DNA of 13,568 nt from Candidatus Omnitrophota bacterium (GTDB lineage Bacteria; Omnitrophota; Koll11; Zapsychrales; Fredricksoniimonadaceae). A program made the position numbers and the translations under genes. The stretch is from contig JAHFGF010000023.1 in NCBI GenBank assembly GCA_023247595.1, positions 1-13,568 of the forward strand, written 5' to 3'. The notes below the pieces were generated by a model. That model did no database searches and was not told where the DNA came from. It was given only the letters and a program-made list of their open reading frames with translations. Shown here in pieces: positions 7,252 through 13,568 of the stretch (positions are counted from its first letter, which is position 1; every line of letters begins with the position of its first letter).

Positions 7252-8264
7252 AAAACATTTTAGTTGTCAACGTCAATTGGCTCGGGGATGTCATTTTTTC
7301 TATTCCGGTTTTTAAAGCTATTAAAAAACGCTATCCCGATTCCAAAGTTTGCTGTTTGGCTGTCCCGCGTGTGAAAGATGTTTTGGAGCGCTGCGCGTCT
7401 ATTGATGAAGTTATCGTGTTTGATGAGAGACAGAAACACTGGACCCCGTGGGGAAAATTAAAACTGGTATCCGGAATTCAAAAACGGAAATTTGACGCCG
7501 CTTTTTTGCTGCATCGATCCATGACCCGTGCATTATTGATTTCCATGGCCGGCATTCCAATTCGGGTTGGTTTTGATAGCGAAAAACAAAATGCATTTCT
7601 AACCCATCGGATTAAGTCTGATCAAACCATTAGGCACCGGAGTGATGAATATCTTCAATTGATTGAAGGATTTGGTGTGCCGGTTATTGACCGCGTTTGT
7701 CAATTAGAAGTGTCTTCCGAGATGATGGATGCTGTCAATCTCAAGCTGCTTCATGCCAACATTGAACAAAAAGATCGGCTGGTCATTATTAATCCCGGCG
7801 GCAACTGGGATTTGAAACGCTGGCCGGCGGAATCATTCAGTGATCTTGTCCGTCGGATATCCAAGGAATTTGGATGGAAGGTTTTAATTTCTGGAGGGCC
7901 GGGCGATTTAGCCTTGGCCAATCAAATCGCGTTTGAATCCCAAGTGAGTCCTGTGGTTTGGGCGGGACAAACCACGTTGGGCGAATTGCTTGCGCTTTAT
8001 AAGCGGGCAAATATTGTTATCTCCAATGATTCCGGACCGTCCCACGTGGCATCCAGCGTCGGTACCGATGTCATTGCCCTTTTTGGTCCAACGCGCCCCG
8101 AGGTTACCGCGCCCCGAGGGGCCGGTAGGGTGGATGTGATTTTTAAAGAAGTCGGATGCAATAAAGCTCCCTGTTATCATTTGTCCTGCTCTTGCAATCA
8201 CTGCATGCAGGCAATCTCGGTGGACGATGTTCTTCAAGTTATCAAAAAAAAATCCAATCCGTAA
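7248..8264 (+). CDS. GT9 heptosyltransferase-family protein (WaaF-like)
   Basis: A 338-residue member of the GT9 family, which includes ADP-heptose:LPS heptosyltransferases I-III. Seen are the N-terminal NWLGDVIFSIP with D14, the conserved NPGGNWDLKRWPAE nucleotide-sugar block, ISGGPGD, WAGQTTLGEL, NDSGPSHVASS and ALFGPTRP. The C-terminus has a dense Cys cluster (C-X4-C-X4-C-X-C-X2-C) where many GT9 proteins have a simpler C-X2-C-X4-C pattern. Among the GT9 units here it looks closest to the WaaF (heptosyltransferase II) type, but a specific assignment would be a guess. Start ATG 7248 overlaps the previous stop by 4 nt. The last 38 nt overlap the next gene in another frame and include nine consecutive A residues. 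A 12-bp direct repeat lies in the FGPTRP region. Confidence 0.88.
   Translation: MKNILVVNVNWLGDVIFSIPVFKAIKKRYPDSKVCCLAVPRVKDVLERCASIDEVIVFDERQKHWTPWGKLKLVSGIQKRKFDAAFLLHRSMTRALLISMAGIPIRVGFDSEKQNAFLTHRIKSDQTIRHRSDEYLQLIEGFGVPVIDRVCQLEVSSEMMDAVNLKLLHANIEQKDRLVIINPGGNWDLKRWPAESFSDLVRRISKEFGWKVLISGGPGDLALANQIAFESQVSPVVWAGQTTLGELLALYKRANIVISNDSGPSHVASSVGTDVIALFGPTRPEVTAPRGAGRVDVIFKEVGCNKAPCYHLSCSCNHCMQAISVDDVLQVIKKKSNP
8092..8119 (+). repeat. Short direct repeat within GT9 gene
   Basis: The 12-mer CGCGCCCCGAGG occurs at 8092-8103 and again at 8108-8119, separated by 4 nt. The two copies are read in different frames, giving TRPEVTAPRG in place of the family's usual FGPT-x-P-x-x-x-GP-x-G stretch. 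The local composition is much richer in G+C than its surroundings. It may be a small duplication or chance; the gene stays open. Confidence 0.5.
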
Positions 8265-9240
8265 AATTCTGGTGATATCACTGACGAATATCGGCGATAT
8301 CATTGCGATTTCTCCGTCTATGGATGTCTTGCTTAATGATTTTCCCGATGCCCAATTATCCGTGATTGTCGGTCCTAAAGGACGTTCGTTATTTGAGCAA
8401 AATCCGAACATTGACCGTGTTTACGTGTACGACAAGCATGCGGTACTTCGCGATAAAATCAAATGGTGGTCGCAATTGCGTTTAGAAAAGTTCGACGCGA
8501 TTGTTGATTTCCGCAATTCGCTTCTTCCTTTTATTCTTCACGCATCCACTCGAACTCCGCCTGAATTCTTCATGTCCAAAAAATTGCATTTGGTAGAAAA
8601 ACACCTAACACGTCTGAAAGGTATTTATCATTTTGAACGTAAAGCTTCGCTTAGAAAAGCCATTACGATTCTGCCCGCGGATCGAGGGCATGTGGATTCG
8701 CTGTTGTCCGGTTTTTTAAAAAGGGAAGAACGCTTTATTTTGGTGGCCCCTGTTGCGGCTGATTCGGCGAAAACTTGGGATCCGCAATGTTTTGCCAAAG
8801 TCTGCGACGCGTTGATTTCAAAATATGGAATAAAGGTCGTTATGGTGGGAGGTTCAGAAAATTTAGAAGTCATTAATGAAATTCAAAGGCAGATGAAAAA
8901 TCCTTTCTTAGCTTTGGCAGGACAGACAAATTTAGTGCAGGTTGCTGATCTCGTTAACCGTGCGTTTTTTTCAATTGTTCACGACAGCGGAATTATGCAT
9001 CTGGCCAGTTATTTTAACCGTCAGGTCTTGGCCCTGTTTGGCCCGACGGACCCGCGCCTGTCTGGTCCATGGTCAGAGAACAGCGGATATATTTGGAAGA
9101 ATCAGAAATGCCCTCGATGCTTGGACTCCAAATTAAACGAACGCCATCAATGCATGAGCCAGATTACGCCGGAAGATCTTTTGAATTGCATCGATATCAA
9201 GGACTCAAAAGTAATTCTTAAGACAATTCAAAGCCTATGA
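8227..9240 (+). CDS. Divergent GT9 heptosyltransferase-family protein
   Basis: A 337-residue GT9 protein. Motifs seen are LTNIGDIIAISP with D24, AADSAKTWDPQ (a weakened form of the K-R/H-W-P donor block, Lys kept), VMVGGSEN, LAGQTNLVQVADL, HDSGIMHLAS and LFGPTDPR, then a reduced Cys pattern C-X2-C-X10-C. These departures from consensus suggest a different donor or acceptor from its two GT9 neighbours. ATG 8227 is chosen because GGTGG lies a few bases upstream and the hydrophobic beta-strand KILVISL follows at the usual distance; this gives a 38-nt overlap with the preceding gene. Its TGA overlaps the next ATG by 4 nt. It probably transfers a heptose or other sugar to the LPS core; the specific role is unknown. 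Confidence 0.85.
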   Translation: MFFKLSKKNPIRKILVISLTNIGDIIAISPSMDVLLNDFPDAQLSVIVGPKGRSLFEQNPNIDRVYVYDKHAVLRDKIKWWSQLRLEKFDAIVDFRNSLLPFILHASTRTPPEFFMSKKLHLVEKHLTRLKGIYHFERKASLRKAITILPADRGHVDSLLSGFLKREERFILVAPVAADSAKTWDPQCFAKVCDALISKYGIKVVMVGGSENLEVINEIQRQMKNPFLALAGQTNLVQVADLVNRAFFSIVHDSGIMHLASYFNRQVLALFGPTDPRLSGPWSENSGYIWKNQKCPRCLDSKLNERHQCMSQITPEDLLNCIDIKDSKVILKTIQSL

Positions 9241-10277
9241 ATCAGTATAAAAACATTCTCATTATACGTACGGATAAGATCGGCGATGTTGTCCTGACGA
9301 CTCCCGCGATTGAAGCCGTCCGGGTCAATTTTCCAAACGCGAAAATTACGGTCTTAGTTTCCCAGAATACCGTTGATCTTGTGGATGGTAATCCGTATGT
9401 TGACGAAGTTTTAGTGGATAACCGTCGGGGACGGATGAAGGGTGTTTTTAATTTTTGGAAATTGGTCCAGACAATCAGGAGCCGAAAATTTGATGTGGCT
9501 TTTATTTTTCATACAAAAAAACGTACGAACTTAATTTGTTTTCTGGCCGGCATCCCAGAGAGGATTGGTTATAAGGACAAAAATTATGGATTTTTACTGA
9601 CGCGTGGTTTTGAAGACCGCCGGCATTTTGGCGAAAAGCATGAGGTTGAATATTGTTTAGATCTTTTGCGCAAAACAGGAATGAATTTCATAAATCCGTC
9701 GATCTTTTTACCAATCAAACCTCAGGCACAACAATGGGCGCAACAATGGGTTGAGGCAAATAATCCATCCAAATTGAAAATGGTCGCAATCCATCCCGGG
9801 GCGAGCGATTTAACCAAACGCTGGTCAGCTGGACGTTTTGTGGAATTAATCAATGCGTTGGTCAAAGAGCACAATTGCTGTGTCCTTGTGATCGGAGGCG
9901 AAAATGTTGTGGAATTGACCCGCGAAATGAGCGCCCAATGTTCGTTCCCTTTTTTTGATTTAACCGGGCAGACTTCAATAGCCCAACTCGCCAGTCTGCT
10001 CAGGCTCTGCGACCTTTTAATTTCTAATGATTCCGGCCCCATGCATTTGGGGGCAGCCGTGGGCATTTATGTCATAGCTCTTTTTTTGCGAAATCAGCCC
10101 GGCATCAATCCGGAGCGTTGGAAACCCTACGGCCCAAAGGGATTTGTCCTGTCTAACCGGCCGGAAGAAGCTATTCTCCTGGGAAAAGACGGGAGCGTTG
10201 CTTCCGGTCAAAAAGACTCCATCCAGATTAAAGATGTTATGACTTTGGCCAATGAGCTACTCCGACGTCCGAAGTGA
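9237..10277 (+). CDS. GT9 heptosyltransferase-family protein lacking the FGPT motif
   Basis: A 346-residue GT9 protein with RTDKIGDVVLTTPAIEAV (D17), HPGASDLTKRWSAGRF, VIGGEN, LTGQTSIAQLASLL and NDSGPMHLGAA. Where the other three GT9 units in this cluster have LFGPT, this one reads ALFLRNQPGINPERWKPYG, and it has no C-terminal Cys cluster. This looks like a separate GT9 subgroup with its own acceptor-side architecture rather than decay, because the rest of the domain is well conserved. A near-perfect 12-bp tandem duplication (9727-9750) encodes AQQWAQQW in the linker between the two Rossmann-like halves. It is the last gene of the first transcription unit; no convincing hairpin-plus-T-tract terminator follows. 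Confidence 0.87.
   Translation: MNQYKNILIIRTDKIGDVVLTTPAIEAVRVNFPNAKITVLVSQNTVDLVDGNPYVDEVLVDNRRGRMKGVFNFWKLVQTIRSRKFDVAFIFHTKKRTNLICFLAGIPERIGYKDKNYGFLLTRGFEDRRHFGEKHEVEYCLDLLRKTGMNFINPSIFLPIKPQAQQWAQQWVEANNPSKLKMVAIHPGASDLTKRWSAGRFVELINALVKEHNCCVLVIGGENVVELTREMSAQCSFPFFDLTGQTSIAQLASLLRLCDLLISNDSGPMHLGAAVGIYVIALFLRNQPGINPERWKPYGPKGFVLSNRPEEAILLGKDGSVASGQKDSIQIKDVMTLANELLRRPK
9727..9750 (+). repeat. 12-bp tandem duplication in GT9 linker
   Basis: Two consecutive 12-mers, CACAACAATGGG and CGCAACAATGGG, differ at one position and encode AQQW twice in the inter-domain linker. This is a simple in-frame micro-duplication in a region where GT9 proteins vary in length. Confidence 0.6.
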
Positions 10278-10378
10278 TTCAAAATCAAGGATAAAGGCAG
10301 CTTTGGGGCGGGAGGTTTCATTGACTGGCTATTTAAACTATGCTACAATCAACCCTCTTTTAAGCCAATCAATTGCTT
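10278..10378 (+). other. Intergenic gap between the two transcription units
   Basis: This 101-nt gap is the only one longer than 33 nt in the window. Its first part (10278-10320) contains only a weak AAAG/CTTT hairpin without a T-tract, so no rho-independent terminator is apparent. Its second part holds the promoter listed separately. No small ORF or RNA gene is evident. Confidence 0.7.
10321..10349 (+). promoter_or_regulatory. Sigma70-type promoter for rfaE1-kdsB-kdsA-kdsD
   Basis: TTGACT (10321-10326, one mismatch from TTGACA) and TACAAT (10344-10349, one mismatch from TATAAT) are separated by the optimal 17 nt. A TG at 10341-10342 gives an extended -10 element. Transcription would start near 10356, about 22 nt before the ATG at 10379. 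Position in the only sizeable intergenic gap and correct orientation support it. No operator-like palindrome was seen beside it. Confidence 0.8.
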
Positions 10379-11407
10379 ATGATTAAATATAATAATATTA
10401 TTAATAGGTTCAAGGGCAAGAAGATCCTTGTTGTAGGTGATTTGATACTAGACCATTATGTCAAAGGGTCGGTTTCGCGCATCTCACCGGAAGCCCCTGT
10501 GCCTATTGTCCTTCAGGATGAATCGTTTTATACGCCGGGCGGTTCAGCGAATGTTGCGAACAACTTAAGTTCTCTGGGCGCCCAGGTTTTGATTGTCGGT
10601 AAAGTCGGCCATGACCTGGAAGGCGGTTTACTCAAAAGGGAATTAAAGAAGCGAAAAATTGCGATCGACGGCGTTTTTACGGTCGTTGGATCCCAAACCA
10701 TTGTTAAAACACGGATCATTGCCCAGCATCAGCAGGTTGTGCGGGTGGACAGGGAAAAAACCTCTGATGATGGCCAGGACGCGCTCATTGATTCCAAAAT
10801 CTGGCCGTTTGTTGAAAAGCGCATCAAAGAAAGTCACGCGATTATCATATCGGATTATGGTAAGGGAATGATCAATCCGTCCTTTGTCAGCAAGATTGCC
10901 CAATTGGCAAATAAAAAAGGAATTCCAATCACGGTTGATCCCAAATTAGACCGGTTCAAACTTTACGGAAAAGTTACTTCGATAACTCCCAATAAAAAAG
11001 AAGCCGAAGCCGCTCTATCGAGGATTCCTGAAGATATTAGAGAAACCATGGGCGCAGGGGTTACCAAGTTAAATTCTCAGGACGATCTTTTAAAGGCTGG
11101 AAAAGTATTTTTAGAATATTTGGACATCGAGTCAATTCTTGTCACTTTGGGAGAGCAGGGGATGTGCTTGTTCGAAAAAGGGAAAGACCCGTTTCGAATC
11201 GCTACCAAGGCCCAAGAAGTTTTTGATGTTTCCGGCGCGGGAGATACCGTTATCTCTGTTTTCACGTTAGCATTAGCCGCCGGGGCAACTAAACGGCAGG
11301 CGGCGGACATTGCCAATTACGCGGCCGGTATCGTCGTCGGAAAGATGGGAGCTGTTGCCATTACAAAGTCGGAACTTTTAGATGCGATTAAGGAACAGCG
11401 GACATGA
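10379..11407 (+). CDS. rfaE1: D-glycero-beta-D-manno-heptose-7-phosphate kinase (RfaE domain I / HldA type)
   Basis: A 342-residue PfkB/ribokinase-family kinase that phosphorylates heptose-7-phosphate at C1 in ADP-heptose synthesis. Seen are VVGDLILDHYVKGSVSRISPEAPVP-type N-terminal features (18-42), GGSANVANNLSSLGA (54-68), ISDYGKG (157-162), DPK (187-189), NKKEAE, VTLGEQG (255-261), and the PfkB signature DVSGAGDT (283-290) with catalytic D289. It contains only the kinase; bifunctional HldE proteins (about 477 residues) carry a C-terminal adenylyltransferase that is absent here and elsewhere in the window. ATG 10379 is preferred over an in-frame TTG at 10373 because MIKYNN fits the family better. 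The leader is short, with no clear Shine-Dalgarno. It is the first gene of the second unit; its TGA overlaps the kdsB ATG by 4 nt. Confidence 0.93.
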   Translation: MIKYNNIINRFKGKKILVVGDLILDHYVKGSVSRISPEAPVPIVLQDESFYTPGGSANVANNLSSLGAQVLIVGKVGHDLEGGLLKRELKKRKIAIDGVFTVVGSQTIVKTRIIAQHQQVVRVDREKTSDDGQDALIDSKIWPFVEKRIKESHAIIISDYGKGMINPSFVSKIAQLANKKGIPITVDPKLDRFKLYGKVTSITPNKKEAEAALSRIPEDIRETMGAGVTKLNSQDDLLKAGKVFLEYLDIESILVTLGEQGMCLFEKGKDPFRIATKAQEVFDVSGAGDTVISVFTLALAAGATKRQAADIANYAAGIVVGKMGAVAITKSELLDAIKEQRT

Positions 11408-12135
11408 AAACAATTGGGGTTATTCCCGCGCGGTTTCACTCGACACGCTTTCCAGCAAAAGTTTTAGCCCGGATTAACGGAAAACCCATGATTGAACTGG
11501 TTTGGCGGCAGGCCAGCCAATGCGCGCATCTCGACGATCTATTGATTGCCTGCGATCATCCGGATGTTTTTAATGCTGCGAAAAGTTTTGGCGCCAATGT
11601 TGTTATGACTTCTGTTGACCATCCGTCAGGATCAGACCGGATTGCGGAAGCAGTTGGCCAGCGGGATTTTGAAATTGTCGTGAATATCCAGGGAGATGAA
11701 CCGTTTATCAAGCCGGAAGTTATTGATGGCTTGGTGTTGGCTTTAAAAAATGATTCCAATGCCAGCGTTGCAACGGTTATCAAAGAAATTCAATCCGCTG
11801 ATGAAATTCAAAATCCGAATGTTGTGAAGGTTGTCGTTGATATAAATAAGTACGCGCTCTATTTTTCCCGTTGCGCCATTCCTTTTAATCGCAACGCTCA
11901 ACGTCCGTCGGGGTTGAAATATTTTAAACATTTGGGCCTGTATGCTTATCGTAAAAATTTTTTGATGGAGTACAAGGATTGGCCGAAATCGATGCTTGAA
12001 ACAGCAGAACAGCTGGAGCAATTACGCATCTTAGAAGCTGGATATCGCATTAAAACCATTGAAACGCAATTCGAAACTTATGCGGTTGATACTCCGGAGG
12101 ATTTAGCAAAAATCCTTAAGGTATCTGAAAGTTAA
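11404..12135 (+). CDS. kdsB: CMP-Kdo synthetase (3-deoxy-manno-octulosonate cytidylyltransferase)
   Basis: Activates Kdo with CTP to CMP-Kdo, the donor used by the waaA product in the same window. The 243-residue protein (E. coli about 248) shows IPARFHSTRFPAK (7-19, nucleotide-binding R10 and K19), MTSVDHPSGSDR (68-79), the metal-binding VNIQGDEP (93-100, D98), PNVVKVV, and the C-terminal ETAEQLEQLR and YAVDTPEDL blocks. The family's usual SGTDR is SGSDR here, and the usual TDD-like motif is CDHPDV (50-55); both are conservative departures. A good Shine-Dalgarno AAGGA (11390-11394) lies 9 nt before the ATG inside the rfaE1 3' end. The gap to kdsA is 4 nt. Confidence 0.96.
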   Translation: MKTIGVIPARFHSTRFPAKVLARINGKPMIELVWRQASQCAHLDDLLIACDHPDVFNAAKSFGANVVMTSVDHPSGSDRIAEAVGQRDFEIVVNIQGDEPFIKPEVIDGLVLALKNDSNASVATVIKEIQSADEIQNPNVVKVVVDINKYALYFSRCAIPFNRNAQRPSGLKYFKHLGLYAYRKNFLMEYKDWPKSMLETAEQLEQLRILEAGYRIKTIETQFETYAVDTPEDLAKILKVSES

Positions 12136-12139
12136 ATCA

Positions 12140-12976
12140 ATGCCGGTCATCAAATCTATAAAGTTAGGAGACATTCAAATAGGCGGCCACAAGCCTTTCA
12201 TTCTCATCGCCGGACCTTGCGTGATTGAATCAAAAGCAGGGGCTCTCGCCATCGCCGTCCAATTAAAAAAGATTACCGATAAGTTAGGCGTGCCGTTTGT
12301 TTTTAAAGCCAGTTACGATAAAGCCAACCGGACTTCCATTGATTCCTTCCGTGGTCCGGGCATTATCGAGGGCTTAAAGATTCTCAAAGAGATTAAGAAA
12401 AAATTAAATGTCCCAGTGTTAAGCGATGTCCACGGGGTTGAAGAAATCGATAGAGCTGCTGAGGTTTTGGATATATTACAGATCCCCGCATTTCTTTGCC
12501 GTCAGACAGATTTGGTTGTGAAAGCGGCGAAAACTGGAAAAATAATTAATGTCAAAAAAGGCCAGTTTTTGGCGCCCTGGGATATGAAATCAGTGGTCAA
12601 AAAAATCGAGCATTCCGGTAATCGTCACATTTTACTGACGGAAAGAGGTTCGAGTTTTGGTTACAACAATCTGGTGACCGATTTTCGTTCCATTGAGATC
12701 ATGCGTAATTTTGGTTATCCCGTTATTTTCGACGCCACGCATAGTGTCCAACAGCCGGGAGGTTTGGGGCATGCTTCCGGCGGGAATAGTGAATATATTC
12801 CTTTGTTGTCCCGTTGTGCTGTTGCGGCAGGCTGTGATGGTTTATTTATGGAAACCCATCCGAATCCGGCAAAGGCATTATCCGACGGACCGAATATGGT
12901 GCCGCTCAATCAAATGGAACGGCTGCTCACGCAATTAATGGCCATTGATGCGGCTGTTAAAGGAAAAACTCGATGA
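12140..12976 (+). CDS. kdsA: Kdo-8-phosphate synthase, metal-dependent class
   Basis: Condenses phosphoenolpyruvate with D-arabinose-5-phosphate to Kdo-8-phosphate in the cytoplasm. The 278-residue protein carries IAGPCVIES (23-31), FKASYDKANRTS (55-66), the LSDVHG block (94-99), CRQTDL (120-125), KKGQFLAPWDM (139-149), FDATHSVQQPGG (197-208), METHPNP (237-243) and SDGPNM (248-253). Cys27, His201, Glu238 and Asp249 match the Aquifex aeolicus metal ligands Cys11, His185, Glu222 and Asp233 with a constant offset of 16. The enzyme is therefore predicted to be the metallo form, not the E. coli type, which has Asn at the Cys position. The TGA overlaps the kdsD ATG by 4 nt. Confidence 0.97.
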   Translation: MPVIKSIKLGDIQIGGHKPFILIAGPCVIESKAGALAIAVQLKKITDKLGVPFVFKASYDKANRTSIDSFRGPGIIEGLKILKEIKKKLNVPVLSDVHGVEEIDRAAEVLDILQIPAFLCRQTDLVVKAAKTGKIINVKKGQFLAPWDMKSVVKKIEHSGNRHILLTERGSSFGYNNLVTDFRSIEIMRNFGYPVIFDATHSVQQPGGLGHASGGNSEYIPLLSRCAVAAGCDGLFMETHPNPAKALSDGPNMVPLNQMERLLTQLMAIDAAVKGKTR

Positions 12977-13568
12977 GTATCAAACGCGCTAAAGAAGTGA
13001 TCGCTATCGAAGCCGATGCTATTAAGGCTTTGATTCCCAGAATCAACGACGCCTTTATAAAAGCGGTTGACTTAATGGCGCATTGCCGCGGCCGAATCAT
13101 TATCAGCGGCATGGGAAAAACAGGCATCATCGGCCGTAAGATGGCTGCCACACTATCATCGACGGGAACGCCCGCGATTTTCATGCACAGCGCAGAGGCG
13201 GTACACGGAGATTTAGGGCAGGTGATTCGTCAGGATGTTTTGATTTTGCTGTCTTACAGCGGGGAGACACAGGAGACCATCCGTTTATTGCCGTTAATTA
13301 AGAAAATCGGGACAAAGATGATTGCCATGACAGGTAATCCTGATTCCACTCTGGCCAAACACAGTGACGTGCTGTTAAACGTCAAGGTTCAAAAAGAGGG
13401 CTGTCCTTTAGGTCTTGCGCCGATGGCCTCGACAACGGCGATGCTGGTTATGGGAGACGCCTTGTCTGCTTGTTTGATTGACCGCAAAGATTTTAAAAAA
13501 GAAGATTTCGCGTTTTTTCATCCCGGGGGAAGTTTAGGACGTCAACTGCTTTTGAAGGTTGAAGATAT
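12973..13568 (+). CDS. kdsD: D-arabinose-5-phosphate isomerase KdsD (KpsF/GutQ family), 3'-truncated by window edge
   Basis: Interconverts D-ribulose-5-phosphate and D-arabinose-5-phosphate, feeding KdsA. The frame is open to the last base; 198 residues are visible of about 320-330 expected, so the SIS isomerase domain is nearly complete while the C-terminal CBS pair is off the window. Seen are SGMGKTG (45-51), MHSAEAVHGDLG (71-82), LLSYSGETQE (92-101), CPLGLAPMASTT (144-155) and HPGGSLGR (183-190). Lys49, Glu101, Glu142 and His183 match E. coli KdsD catalytic residues Lys59, Glu111, Glu152 and His193 with a constant offset of 10. AAAGGA (12959-12964), 8 nt before the ATG, is a good Shine-Dalgarno, and the 4-nt overlap with kdsA suggests coupled translation. 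kdsC would be a reasonable expectation downstream. Confidence 0.96.
   Translation, partial: MSIKRAKEVIAIEADAIKALIPRINDAFIKAVDLMAHCRGRIIISGMGKTGIIGRKMAATLSSTGTPAIFMHSAEAVHGDLGQVIRQDVLILLSYSGETQETIRLLPLIKKIGTKMIAMTGNPDSTLAKHSDVLLNVKVQKEGCPLGLAPMASTTAMLVMGDALSACLIDRKDFKKEDFAFFHPGGSLGRQLLLKVED

Noticed and set aside
8240..8264. A9 tract as a sequencing frameshift splitting one gene
   Set aside because: Both flanking GT9 proteins are full-length with complete N- and C-terminal motifs, so they are two genes rather than a broken one.
7908..8411. 167-residue minus-strand ORF across the junction of two GT9 genes
   Set aside because: It lies antisense to two clear GT9 genes; the translation has no family features and is explained by codon bias of the opposite strand.
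10278..10320. Rho-independent terminator after the last GT9 gene
   Set aside because: Only a 4-bp AAAG/CTTT stem is present and no T-tract follows.

Overview
The window is a dense, entirely plus-strand lipopolysaccharide (LPS) cluster from a Gram-negative (outer-membrane) bacterium. It encodes Kdo synthesis, Kdo transfer, lipid A completion and inner-core glycosyl transfer. Base composition is moderate and genes overlap or nearly touch. There are two multi-domain fusions, and the glycosyltransferases are divergent. This fits an uncultured lineage, perhaps Omnitrophota or a PVC-like relative, better than a classical proteobacterium. That placement is inference from gene style only; no rRNA or other marker gene is present.

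Layout. Genes 1-8 (1-10277) form one apparent operon: waaA (5' end off the window), lpxK, a late lipid A acyltransferase fused to an ELM1-type glycosyltransferase domain, a GT4-GT9 fusion, a single GT4, then three consecutive GT9 (heptosyltransferase-family) genes. Junctions are ATGA overlaps, 38-41 nt overlaps, or gaps of 2-33 nt. Next comes the only gap of any size (10278-10378), which holds a near-consensus sigma70-type promoter. This promoter drives a second unit: rfaE1 (heptose-7-phosphate kinase), kdsB, kdsA and kdsD (3' end off the window).

How the genes work together. KdsD makes arabinose-5-phosphate, KdsA condenses it with PEP to Kdo-8-phosphate, and KdsB activates Kdo as CMP-Kdo. 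KdsC is not in the window. LpxK phosphorylates the lipid A disaccharide, WaaA adds Kdo, and the LpxL-type domain adds a secondary acyl chain. RfaE1 starts ADP-heptose supply, and the four GT9 modules and two GT4 modules probably build a heptose-containing core.

The main oddities are: (i) a GC-rich, hairpin-studded segment of about 90 bp inserted in frame in lpxK, resembling a protein-coding palindromic mobile repeat; (ii) the acyltransferase-ELM1 fusion; (iii) the GT4-GT9 fusion; (iv) an A9 tract inside the overlap of two GT9 genes. I saw no RNA genes, CRISPR arrays, transposases or phage genes.
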